This document shows, one piece after another, positions 8,801-16,669 of a DNA stretch of 64,000 bases. The notes beneath the pieces were generated by a model, which saw only the letters and a list, made by a program, of their open reading frames with translations, ran no database searches and was not told where the DNA came from. Position numbers and translations under genes: made by a program. Origin of the DNA: Streptomyces sp. NBC_00691 (lineage in GTDB: Bacteria > Actinomycetota > Actinomycetes > Streptomycetales > Streptomycetaceae); contig NZ_CP109007.1 in the NCBI RefSeq assembly GCF_036226665.1, positions 3,760,501-3,824,500 on the forward strand. Direction: 5' to 3'. Within the stretch, counting starts at the first letter, position 1. Each line of letters starts with the position of its first letter.

Positions 8801-9243
8801 AGGTACCAGAGGGCGTTGCCGGGGGTCCAGTCGATCCACAGCGGTGCGATGACGAGCAGCGCGATCCGGACACCGTCGGCGCCGATCATGGTCCAGCGCC
8901 GGTCGAGCGCGCCCCCCGGTCCGGTGAGCGCGGTCAGCGGGCCGAGGAGGACGGCCCCGAAGAGGACCGAGGCGAGCAGCCGGGCGCCGACGACGGCGGC
9001 CACGGCGAGCGCGGCACCCCGTTCGCCCCCGCCGAACGCGCCCTCGGTCACGGCGGCCTGGAGGCCGAGGAGGACGAGCACGAGCAGGGCGAGCGCGTCG
9101 CCGGTGCTGCCGACGAAGTGGGCGCTCCACAACCTGCGCAGTGGCTGATGGCGCAAGAGGGCGCGTACGGCACGCTCCCTGGAATCCGCGACGAGTGCGG
9201 CGTCGGAATCGCCGAGGCGGTCTGGCTGCTCTGCTCGCGTCAT
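5836..9243 (-). CDS. tmk: MFS-like membrane domain fused to thymidylate kinase with long coiled coil
   Basis: The 1135-residue protein has three parts. Residues 1-490 form a polytopic major-facilitator-like membrane domain with about 12 helices. Residues 510-715 are a complete dTMP kinase with P-loop LEGGDGAGKST (about 517-527), REPGATPIG, the DR motif in LSDRYIDSSVAYQGAGR and the LID region. Residues 716-960 are an Arg/Glu/Ala-rich coiled coil, followed by an acidic tail in which EVTQATPIV/EVTVATPIV is repeated. Normal Tmk has about 210 residues. The kinase supplies dTDP for DNA synthesis; the fusion would place it at the membrane. From memory, S. coelicolor has a similar protein, so this is a lineage trait. 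I see no second tmk here. Confidence 0.88.
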   Translation of the reverse strand: MTRAEQPDRLGDSDAALVADSRERAVRALLRHQPLRRLWSAHFVGSTGDALALLVLVLLGLQAAVTEGAFGGGERGAALAVAAVVGARLLASVLFGAVLLGPLTALTGPGGALDRRWTMIGADGVRIALLVIAPLWIDWTPGNALWYLLGTVFVTGAAERLWTISREGAAPALLPAPPIEGGAVRPLPDHLGALRRLSQRTGFLAVPVAAAVLLVATLIGNLLGAGIDWFSLHQAALGSYVAAGLFAASVTVLYAMALPGGDTPRPRSPLEGLRRPTDKGAEGSAGKGRTGALSLLVLTCATIAGAIAAAASVAVLHAYDLGGGPVTYALLVLALSGGTAVGIRTAGSVLPVLSRRRLLALVTAVTGVALIAMGMVPDTATVLLLAVLAGYTAGVAANTGHTLVDQETEEPRRARTTEHLQATARVGMAIGALAAPLLAAAIGPHRLASASGTFVFEHGGAAFTLALIGALLLPVAALVLAKTDDRAGVPLRRDLRDALRGSDPVQAPSPTGFFIALEGGDGAGKSTQVQALAEWIRAKGHEVVVTREPGATPIGKRLRSILLDVSSAGLSNRAEALLYAADRAEHVDSLVRPALERGAIVLSDRYIDSSVAYQGAGRDLSPTEIARISRWATDGLVPHLTVVLDVSPETARERFTEAPDRLESEPPEFHARVRAGFLALAAADPSRYLVVDAGQEPEAVTTVVRHRLDRMLPLSEAEVKAVEEARRKAEEEARRRAEEEAARKAEEERLERERQAQLAKLRAEEEERKRREEEEARRLEAERQAEEARRKAEEARLAAEEERRRLAAEEKARKEEEERLRKEAEEEARLRAEAEERRLEKQRKAEQALLRAEEARRMAEAAAAAKAAEEAAAKAAAEKAAAEAAAKAAAERAAAERAAAEAAATLRAEAAKATAERAAAEKKAAAEAKAAADAKAARERAEAEAEAAAARAAEAAAVELSANEVTQATPIVKPDPRIAKPGTKRAGTPAAEPDEPTVSPEEVTVATPIVRITKPEAETSVLPRVTEERAADETAVLPPVRDAESTAVLPAVGGTQASDPVDRVPQGIFRDAGPARRQPQGANDRTRELPQLDENGRPLRRSDWAEETPLDDLPTLADELFGPHDDEDEGQRRRG

Positions 9244-9344
9244 CCGTCCACCCTATCCGGACGGCCTTGCTCCCCGTGGCCTCCGCCCGAACATCCGGAC
9301 GAGCCTGTGACAGGACGAACAGAAGACGGTCACAGGAACGGAGG

Positions 9345-9376
9345 ACGGGGGTGGAGGCAGCTGCCTCCACCCCCGT
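9345..9376 (-). terminator. Perfect 32-bp palindromic hairpin after topA
   Basis: ACGGGGGTGGAGGCAG (9345-9360) is followed directly by its exact complement (9361-9376). It lies 25 bases beyond the topA stop on the minus strand and upstream of the tmk fusion gene start at 9243, so the two genes are probably separate transcription units. Confidence 0.8.
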
Positions 9377-9400
9377 CGGAACGGTTCGTTCCAGGGTCGG

Positions 9401-12244
9401 CTACTCCGGCTTGGCCGCCGTCGTCTTCTTCGCGGTGGCCGTCTTCTTGGCCGTCGTCGTCTTCTTCGCGGCCGTCTTCTTCGCGGCCGTCGTCGTCTTC
9501 TTCGCCGCCGTCTTCGTGGCGGTCTTCTTCGCGGTGGTCGCCTTCTTGGCCGGGGCCTTCTTGGCGGTCTTCTTCGCCGGTGCCTTGGCCCGCTTCTCGG
9601 CGAGCAGCTCGTAACCGCGCTCCGGCGTGATGTCCTCCACGCTGTCGCCGGTCCGCAGGGTGGCGTTGGTCTCGCCGTCCGTCACGTACGGGCCGAAGCG
9701 GCCGTCCTTGACGACGACGGGCTTCTCGCTGACCGGGTCGGTGCCCAGCTCCTTCAGCGGCGGCTTGGCCGCGGCGCGGCCCCGCTGCTTCGGCTGGGCG
9801 TAGATCGCGAGCGCCTCTTCGAGGGTGATCGTGAAGAGCTGCTCCTCCTCGGTGAGCGACCGCGAGTCCGTGCCCTTCTTCAGGTACGGGCCGTAGCGGC
9901 CGTTCTGCGCGGTGATCTCGACGCCCTCGGCGTCCGCGCCGACGACCCTGGGCAGGGACATCAGCCGGAGCGCGTCCTCCAGGGTGACGGTGTCGAGGGA
10001 CATCGACTTGAAGAGGGAGGCCGTCCGCGGCTTCACCGCGTTCTTGCCGGTCTTCGGGGTGCCCTCGGGCAGGATCTCCGTGACGTACGGGCCGTAGCGG
10101 CCGTCCTTCGCGACGATCTGGTTGCCGCTGACCGGGTCGGCACCCAGCTCGAAGTCGCCGCTCGGCTTGGCGAGCAGCTCCTCGGCGAGCTCGACGGTCA
10201 GCTCGTCGGGTGCGAGCTCCTCGGGGACGTCGGCGCGCTGGTGGCCCTCGGCCTCCTTCTCGCCGCGCTCGACGTAGGGGCCGTAGCGGCCGACGCGGAG
10301 CACGATGTCGTTGCCGACGGGGAAGGAGGAGATCTCCCGGGCGTCGATCGCGCCGAGGTCGGTGACGAGTTCCTTGAGGCCGCCGAGGTGGTCCCCGTCG
10401 CCGTTGCCGGCGTCCGCGGCGCCGCCGGAGGCGGCCGTGCCGCCCTCGGTCTCACCGAAGTAGAAACGCTTCAGCCACGGTACGGACTTGGCCTCGCCGC
10501 GGGCGATGCGGTCGAGGTCGTCCTCCATCCGGGCGGTGAAGTCGTAGTCGACGAGGCGCCCGAAGTGGGTCTCCAGGAGGTTGACGACGGCGAAGCTCAG
10601 GAAGGACGGCACGAGGGCCGTGCCCTTCTTGAAGACATAGCCGCGGTCGAGGATCGTGCCGATGATCGACGCGTACGTCGACGGGCGGCCGATCTCGCGC
10701 TCTTCCAGCTCCTTGACCAGCGAGGCCTCGGTGTAGCGGGCCGGCGGCTTGGTCGCGTGGCCGTCCACGGTGATCTCGTCGGCGGTCAGCGCGTCGCCCT
10801 CGGCGACCTGCGGCAGGCGCCGCTCGCGGTCGTCGAGCTCCGCGTTCGGGTCGTCGGCGCCTTCGACGTACGCCTTCATGAAGCCGTGGAAGGTGATCGT
10901 CTTGCCGGACGCGCTGAACTCGGCGTCGCGGCCGTCGGCGGCCCGGCCACCGATCTTCACGGTGACCGAGTTCCCGGTGGCGTCCTTCATCTGGGAGGCG
11001 ACGGTCCGCTTCCAGATGAGCTCGTAGAGCCGGAACTGGTCGCCGGTCAGACCGGTCTCCGCGGGAGTGCGGAAACGATCACCCGAAGGACGGATCGCCT
11101 CGTGCGCCTCCTGCGCGTTCTTGACCTTGCCCGCGTAGACGCGGGGCTTCTCCGGCAGGTAGTCGGCGCCGTACAGCTGCGTGACCTGCGCCCGCGCCGC
11201 CGTGACGGCGGTGTCGGAGAGGATCGTGGAGTCCGTACGCATGTAGGTGATGAAGCCGTTCTCGTACAGCTTCTGGGCCACCTGCATGGTCGCCTTCGCA
11301 CCGAAGCCCAGCTTGCGGCTCGCCTCCTGCTGGAGGGTGGTGGTGCGGAAGGGGGCGTACGGGGAGCGGCGGTACGGCTTCGACTCGACGGAGCGCACCG
11401 CGAACGCGGTGTCGGCGAGCGCGGCGGCCAGGGCGCGGGCGTTCGCCTCGTCCAGGTGGAGGACGGCGTCGCTCTTGAGCCGGCCGTCGGGGCCGAAGTC
11501 ACGGCCCTGCGCGACGCGCTTGCCGTCGACGGACGCGAGCCGCGCGACCAGCTGCGACGGGTCGGAGGCGTCACCGGTGCGGCCGGTGCCGAAGGTGCCG
11601 GTGAGGTCCCAGTACTCGGCGGAACGGAAGGCGATGCGCTCGCGCTCCCGCTCGACGACGAGCCGCGTGGCGACGGACTGGACACGGCCGGCGGACAGCC
11701 GGGGCATGACCTTCTTCCACAGGACCGGCGAGACCTCGTAGCCGTACAGGCGGTCGAGGATCCGGCGGGTCTCCTGGGCGTCGACCATGCGCTGGTTCAG
11801 CTCGCGCGGGTTGGCGACGGCCTCGCGGATCGCGTCCTTGGTGATCTCGTGGAAGACCATCCGGTGGACCGGGACCTTGGGCTTCAGGACTTCCTGGAGG
11901 TGCCACGCGATGGCCTCGCCCTCGCGGTCCTCATCGGTGGCGAGGAAGAGCTCATCGGACTCGGCGAGGAGCTCCTTGAGCTTCCTGACCTGCGCCTTCT
12001 TGTCGGCATTGACGACATAGATGGGCTGGAAGTCGTGCTCGACGTCGACGCCGAGGCGGCGTACCTCACCGGTGTACTTCTCGGGCACCTCGGCGGCGCC
12101 GCTGGGGAGGTCTCGGATGTGCCCGACGCTCGCCTCGACGACGTAGCCGGGGCCGAGGTAACCCTTGATCGTCTTCGCCTTGGCAGGCGACTCGACGATG
12201 ACGAGTCGGCGGCCGCCGTGTGCGGCTTCGCTGGTCGGGGACAA
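9401..12244 (-). CDS. topA: DNA topoisomerase I
   Basis: The 947-residue type IA topoisomerase relaxes negative supercoils. The start is TTG at 12244, giving (M)SPTSEAAHGGRRLVIVESPA; GGAGAGAAG precedes it, and the upstream in-frame codons are not conserved-looking. The Toprim domain is at the N-terminus (VIVESPAKAKTIKGYLG, with acidic DEDREGEAIAWH). The catalytic tyrosine lies in FITYMRTDS. C-terminal repeats of the type GRYGPYV occur at least four times in place of zinc fingers. The last 60 residues are almost entirely Lys, Ala and Thr (KKTAAKK-type repeats) and would bind DNA non-specifically. A TTGACA hexamer lies upstream (12362-12367, minus strand). Confidence 0.97.
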   Translation of the reverse strand: MSPTSEAAHGGRRLVIVESPAKAKTIKGYLGPGYVVEASVGHIRDLPSGAAEVPEKYTGEVRRLGVDVEHDFQPIYVVNADKKAQVRKLKELLAESDELFLATDEDREGEAIAWHLQEVLKPKVPVHRMVFHEITKDAIREAVANPRELNQRMVDAQETRRILDRLYGYEVSPVLWKKVMPRLSAGRVQSVATRLVVERERERIAFRSAEYWDLTGTFGTGRTGDASDPSQLVARLASVDGKRVAQGRDFGPDGRLKSDAVLHLDEANARALAAALADTAFAVRSVESKPYRRSPYAPFRTTTLQQEASRKLGFGAKATMQVAQKLYENGFITYMRTDSTILSDTAVTAARAQVTQLYGADYLPEKPRVYAGKVKNAQEAHEAIRPSGDRFRTPAETGLTGDQFRLYELIWKRTVASQMKDATGNSVTVKIGGRAADGRDAEFSASGKTITFHGFMKAYVEGADDPNAELDDRERRLPQVAEGDALTADEITVDGHATKPPARYTEASLVKELEEREIGRPSTYASIIGTILDRGYVFKKGTALVPSFLSFAVVNLLETHFGRLVDYDFTARMEDDLDRIARGEAKSVPWLKRFYFGETEGGTAASGGAADAGNGDGDHLGGLKELVTDLGAIDAREISSFPVGNDIVLRVGRYGPYVERGEKEAEGHQRADVPEELAPDELTVELAEELLAKPSGDFELGADPVSGNQIVAKDGRYGPYVTEILPEGTPKTGKNAVKPRTASLFKSMSLDTVTLEDALRLMSLPRVVGADAEGVEITAQNGRYGPYLKKGTDSRSLTEEEQLFTITLEEALAIYAQPKQRGRAAAKPPLKELGTDPVSEKPVVVKDGRFGPYVTDGETNATLRTGDSVEDITPERGYELLAEKRAKAPAKKTAKKAPAKKATTAKKTATKTAAKKTTTAAKKTAAKKTTTAKKTATAKKTTAAKPE

Positions 12245-12422
12245 CTTCGCTCTTCTCTCCGGATCGACACTCTCTGGCACGTACGGCGCTGGCACGCACG
12301 GCAGCGGCACGGACGGTGACGCTCCCGTCGCTGCGGAGTGTGACGGTACAACCCGCCCCCGTGTCAAACGGCGAAAGCCCGCAACGGCCACTCGAACGGT
12401 AACCCGAGTCCTGGCATTCCTG

Positions 12423-12446
12423 CCGCCCGGACTCCCGGCCGGGCGG
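12423..12446 (-). terminator. Hairpin after small membrane protein gene
   Basis: CCGCCCGG (12423-12430) and CCGGGCGG (12439-12446) form an 8-bp stem with an 8-base loop, 36 bases past the stop of the gene at 12482-12679 and upstream of topA. The remaining topA leader (12245-12420) shows no other gene. Confidence 0.5.
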
Positions 12447-12481
12447 GGCGCGGCAAGATCAGGAGAGGATCGGGGAAGGGG

Positions 12482-12679
12482 TCAGAGGCGGCCGAAGCAC
12501 CAGACGCCGAGGGCCAGGAAGGCCACGCCGAAGAGGCTCGTCAGGGCGACGGCGGCCCGTGGGGCGACCCCGTGGGCGACGGGCGCGCGGTGCATGGTCC
12601 GCACGGTGGTCCACAGCAGCAGCGCGCCTCCGAACAGCGTGAACGCCGCCCCCGCGAAGATCGCCGGCCCGCTCTCCAT
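12482..12679 (-). CDS. Small two-helix membrane protein, unknown function
   Basis: The predicted protein has 65 residues beginning MESGPAIFAGAAFTLFGG. Two hydrophobic helices (about 5-25 and 42-62) flank a short charged loop, TVRTMHRAPVAHG. The start is uncertain: an in-frame ATG at 12703 would add eight residues and has GGAG eleven bases upstream. Codon use and the clean hydrophobic pattern support a real gene. It sits between topA and an ABC-2 exporter operon and reads in the same direction, but a gap of about 190 bases separates it from the exporter. No family is recognised. Confidence 0.6.
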   Translation of the reverse strand: MESGPAIFAGAAFTLFGGALLLWTTVRTMHRAPVAHGVAPRAAVALTSLFGVAFLALGVWCFGRL

Positions 12680-12870
12680 GCCCGTACCCCGTTCCGTCCA
12701 CATGCGGTGTTGGTCTCCCGCAGGCGAGGCTGACACCTCCCGGCGTCGGCGGTGCGAATTCCGGGTGAACGACGCGGAGCATCCCGTACGGTTTCGAAGA
12801 TGGCCGGTAGTGACCCACTCGTCACTTCTCGTACTTCTCGGGCTTCCCTGCCTCCTCGCCCCCTCTTCTG

Positions 12871-13662
12871 TCACATCGTGTCGAGGGTGGCCCGGCGTCG
12901 GCTGCCCCGCTCGAAGACACCCAGCAGCACGACTGCGAGCAGCGCCCAGCCCCCGCACACGGCGAGCTCGGCCCCGAGCAGTGAGCCGTCGAGACCGCCG
13001 CCGGCGGTCAGCCCGCGCGCCGCGTCCGCCGCGTGGGTGAGCGGCAGCAGCTCGCCGGCGGCCCGCATCCACTCCGGCAGCGTCTCCCGGGGCACGGCCG
13101 CGCCGGTCAACAGCAGCAGTACGGAACTCGCCACGTTCGACACCAGGAACACATCGCGGAAGCGCAGGCCGAGCGCGCCGAGCGCGAGCCCGAACGCCGA
13201 GCAGGCGCCGGCCGCGACGAGCAGGACCAGGACCAGACCGGGCAGCGCCCCGGCGGGCACGGGCATGCCGAGGACGAGCGAGGCGGCGGTGAGCACGAAG
13301 GCGCTGACGAACAGGCCGTTGAGCACGTACGGCAGGGCTCGCCCGGTCCACAGCGGGACCCGGTGCCTGGGCGAGAGCAGGACCGCGCCGAGCGTGCCGT
13401 ACCGGCGCTCGTTGGCGACGGCCATCGTGCCGCCGTACACGCAGGAGGCGGAAGCCGCGAGGACGGCGTTCCCCACGAGGTGGAAACGGTCGTCGGCGAC
13501 CCCCAGTTCCCTCCCCAGACAGACGAAGAAGAAGACCTGGAGGAGCGGCCCGACCAGCAGGGTTCCGATGAACATCGGCGGGGTCGTCCAGTTGAAGAGA
13601 GCCCGGTAGGAGATCGCACCGCCGACGACGACGAGCCGCGCGGTGCCGAGGAAACGGAACAT
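12871..13662 (-). CDS. ABC-2 type transporter permease (second of pair)
   Basis: The 263-residue protein has six predicted membrane helices and belongs to the ABC-2 exporter permeases, which pair with DrrA-type ATPases. A charged N-terminus is followed by helices such as FIGTLLVGPLLQVFFFVCLG, and an ERRYGTLGAVLLSPRHR segment resembles the family coupling region. The ATG at 13662 has GAGAGG ten bases upstream. The frame stays open upstream to a GTG at 13794 that overlaps the stop of the preceding permease gene in a GTGA quartet. That alternative would add 44 residues of Thr-Pro-Ala-Arg repeats, so the start is not certain. Confidence 0.85.
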   Translation of the reverse strand: MFRFLGTARLVVVGGAISYRALFNWTTPPMFIGTLLVGPLLQVFFFVCLGRELGVADDRFHLVGNAVLAASASCVYGGTMAVANERRYGTLGAVLLSPRHRVPLWTGRALPYVLNGLFVSAFVLTAASLVLGMPVPAGALPGLVLVLLVAAGACSAFGLALGALGLRFRDVFLVSNVASSVLLLLTGAAVPRETLPEWMRAAGELLPLTHAADAARGLTAGGGLDGSLLGAELAVCGGWALLAVVLLGVFERGSRRRATLDTM

Positions 13663-13695
13663 GGTTGTCGTGCCTCTCGAAGGTCGGGTGAGGGT

Positions 13696-13779
13696 GCGCG
13701 CCGGACGGGCGACGGCGCCTGTCGGACGGGCGGGAGTGCTCGCCGGACGGGCGGGGGTGCTCGCCGGACGGGCGGGGGT
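13696..13779. repeat. 21-bp tandem repeat, four copies, between two permease genes
   Basis: Units at 13696-13716, 13717-13737, 13738-13758 and 13759-13779 share the core CGGACGGGCGGGGGTGCTCG; the last two copies are identical and the first two have diverged. The 21-bp period equals seven codons and is open on the minus strand in the frame of the downstream permease, where it would read TPARPAS repeatedly. It therefore either forms a spacer or encodes a repeat-built N-terminal extension. Confidence 0.9.
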
Positions 13780-13790
13780 GCTCGTCCGTC

Positions 13791-14581
13791 TCACGTGAGG
13801 GCGAGGGTCGCTGCGGCGCGCGCCCGGCGCTCCACCCGTCCGAGGACGAGGACGGCGGCCAGGGCGTACCCGGCGCCCAGCGCGGCGGCGGTCAGCAGCG
13901 GGGTGAGCACGTCGCCGCCGGAGGTCGCCGCATGCACGGCCCGGGCGCCCCAGGTCGTGGGAAGGGCCCAGGAGATCGGGTGGGTCCAGGCGGGCAGCAC
14001 CGTGACAGGCACGAGCAGCCCGGACAGCAGCCAGACCGGGGTGTCGAGCGGGTTGGCCAGCGCGTTTGCGTTGCGCAGCAGGACGAACGTGGCGGCGAGC
14101 AGCAGCCCGGTCATGCCGAGCACGAGGACGCACACCGGGACGGCGACCAGGAAGAGCAGCGGATGTGCGAAGTCCAGGGGCACGTCGAAGAGCAGGACGC
14201 CCCACAGGACCGTCGCGCCCATCGCGTACGTGCCGATGACGGCGGTCGCCAGGGTGATCGGGAGCAGGACGAGCGCGAGCGGCGTCGGCGCGACGACCAG
14301 GGTCTCCAGGGTGCCGAGCCAGCGCTGGTTCTGCACCGCGCCGCCCGAACCGAACAGCACCGAACCCCAGATGCCCATGAGTCCGGCCCCGACGGAGGCG
14401 GTGAGCAGCCGGTCGGGATCCCCCGCCGCACGGAACAGATAGACGGCGAGGGTCGCGTAGACGAGGGGGACGAGGACGGCGAAGGTGATCTCGATCGGGG
14501 AGCGCGACATGTACGAGACGTGCGTGCGGACTCCGACGAGGATCAGCCGCAGGACCCGCCGCGGGTCGACGGTCCGGCCGC

Positions 14582-14585
<4 letters not shown>
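13791..14585 (-). CDS. ABC-2 type transporter permease (first of pair)
   Basis: The 264-residue permease has six helices. Its N-terminal segment VRTHVSYMSRSPIEITFAVL is amphipathic, QRWLGTLETLVVAPTPL is the family coupling helix, and GLLVPVTVLPAWTHPISWAL is the typical ABC-2 signature near the fifth helix. The start codon overlaps the ATPase stop by four bases (ATGA), so the two are made together. With the second permease it probably forms a heterodimeric channel driven by the ATPase. The substrate is unknown; related systems export drugs or lipids. Confidence 0.9.
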
Positions 14586-15583
<998 letters not shown>

Positions 15584-15664
15584 GCGCCGGACGGTAGGAG
15601 CCCGGGGAGGGGCGCGGCCATCGATTCGGAACGCCCCGAATCGTCGGACGCCGGCCCGCCGCCT

Positions 15665-16669
15665 TCAGGCCACCGCCGCGAGAACGCCCTCCCCCGCGAG
15701 CAGCGCGAGCAGCGAGCGGCCGGTGTCCGTCAGCTGGTAGTACACCGAGCGTCCGACCCGGTGGCGGGTCACGACACCCGCCTCCGCGAGCACCGACAGA
15801 TGCTCGGAGACGGTGCTGGGCGCGAGACCGAGGCGGTCGGCGAGGCCTGCCGTCGTCAGGGGCCCGCCCAGCTCACGCAGCACCGCGGCCCGGCCGCGGC
15901 CGAGCATCAGCCCGAGCCGGTCCTCGGCGACGGGCTCCGGCGGTTCGCGCAGGGCGCCCGCGCCCCGGGCCTGGAAGCTGAGCGCGAAGACCTCGGGGTC
16001 GTCCGTGGAGTACAGCCGGCAGCCCTCGGCGAAGACCAGCGGCACGAGCACGAGACGCCGCTCGCCCGGCGCGTACTCCGCGTCGATGTACTTGGTCAGT
16101 TCGAGCACGGGCGGCTGCCATCGCCCCCGGGTCTCCAGTCCGGCGAACAGCGCGTCGACGCCCTCGGTCGCGAACGTCCTGGCGCGGACGAGCACTTCGT
16201 CCTCCACGAGCCGTCGCATCGTCGGCCAGTACGGCTCGATCGCACCCTCCCAGTACGCCGCGTACGCGTCGGCGAGCGCCGCGCAGGCGGCCTCCGGGTC
16301 CTTCAGATAGGGCCGCAGGAAAGGCGCGTCGCCCATGCCGGGGTAGCAGACGGCCGCCTGCGCGCGAACGAACTCCGGGTCGGTGCCCCGCAGCGCGGCG
16401 AGCTCCTCGTGGATGTGGACCGTGCCGAACGGCCGGGGCAGCAGGAAGTCGGAGATCTCGTACCGCCCTTCGGCGAACAGGTCCCACAGCGGCCGGAGCC
16501 GGTCGTCCTCGCGCCACACCTCCCGCGCCTGCCCGACCCACTCCTGGTACGGCCAGGAGGGGCGGCGGTGCGGCAGCGCGAGGTGCATCGAGCAGAACGC
16601 GTCCCGCAGCGGGCTGATCGCGATCCGGGTCGCGCCGAGCGAGACCTCGTCCAGCTCGATCCGTATCAA
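15665..16669 (-). CDS. ArsR-like winged-helix regulator with DUF5937-type N-terminus
   Basis: The 334-residue protein ends in a winged helix (about 250-325) with recognition region LADRLGLAPSTVSEHLSVLAEAG and wing HRVGRSVYYQLTDTG. The long N-terminal part (IELDEVSLGATRIAISPLRDA onward) matches what I recall of DUF5937 regulators; its ligand is unknown and no metal-binding Cys pair is evident. The start is TTG at 16669, overlapping the stop of the upstream methyltransferase in a TTGA quartet. The exporter operon follows 80 bases downstream in the same direction and is the likely regulatory target. Confidence 0.8.
   Translation of the reverse strand: MIRIELDEVSLGATRIAISPLRDAFCSMHLALPHRRPSWPYQEWVGQAREVWREDDRLRPLWDLFAEGRYEISDFLLPRPFGTVHIHEELAALRGTDPEFVRAQAAVCYPGMGDAPFLRPYLKDPEAACAALADAYAAYWEGAIEPYWPTMRRLVEDEVLVRARTFATEGVDALFAGLETRGRWQPPVLELTKYIDAEYAPGERRLVLVPLVFAEGCRLYSTDDPEVFALSFQARGAGALREPPEPVAEDRLGLMLGRGRAAVLRELGGPLTTAGLADRLGLAPSTVSEHLSVLAEAGVVTRHRVGRSVYYQLTDTGRSLLALLAGEGVLAAVA

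Noticed and set aside
4756..9630. Very long open frame (over 1600 codons) on the plus strand opposite the tmk fusion and topA genes
   Set aside because: It is a by-product of high-GC codon bias; composition is Gly/Arg/Leu-rich without domain motifs, and the opposite strand encodes clear enzymes.
12245..12422. N-terminal extension of TopA to an upstream ATG-like start at 12391
   Set aside because: The extra residues have no topoisomerase similarity and the TTG at 12244 has a suitable ribosome site and gives the expected Toprim start.
13696..13779. CRISPR-like array
   Set aside because: Units are contiguous with no spacers, only 21 bp and four copies; it is a simple tandem repeat.
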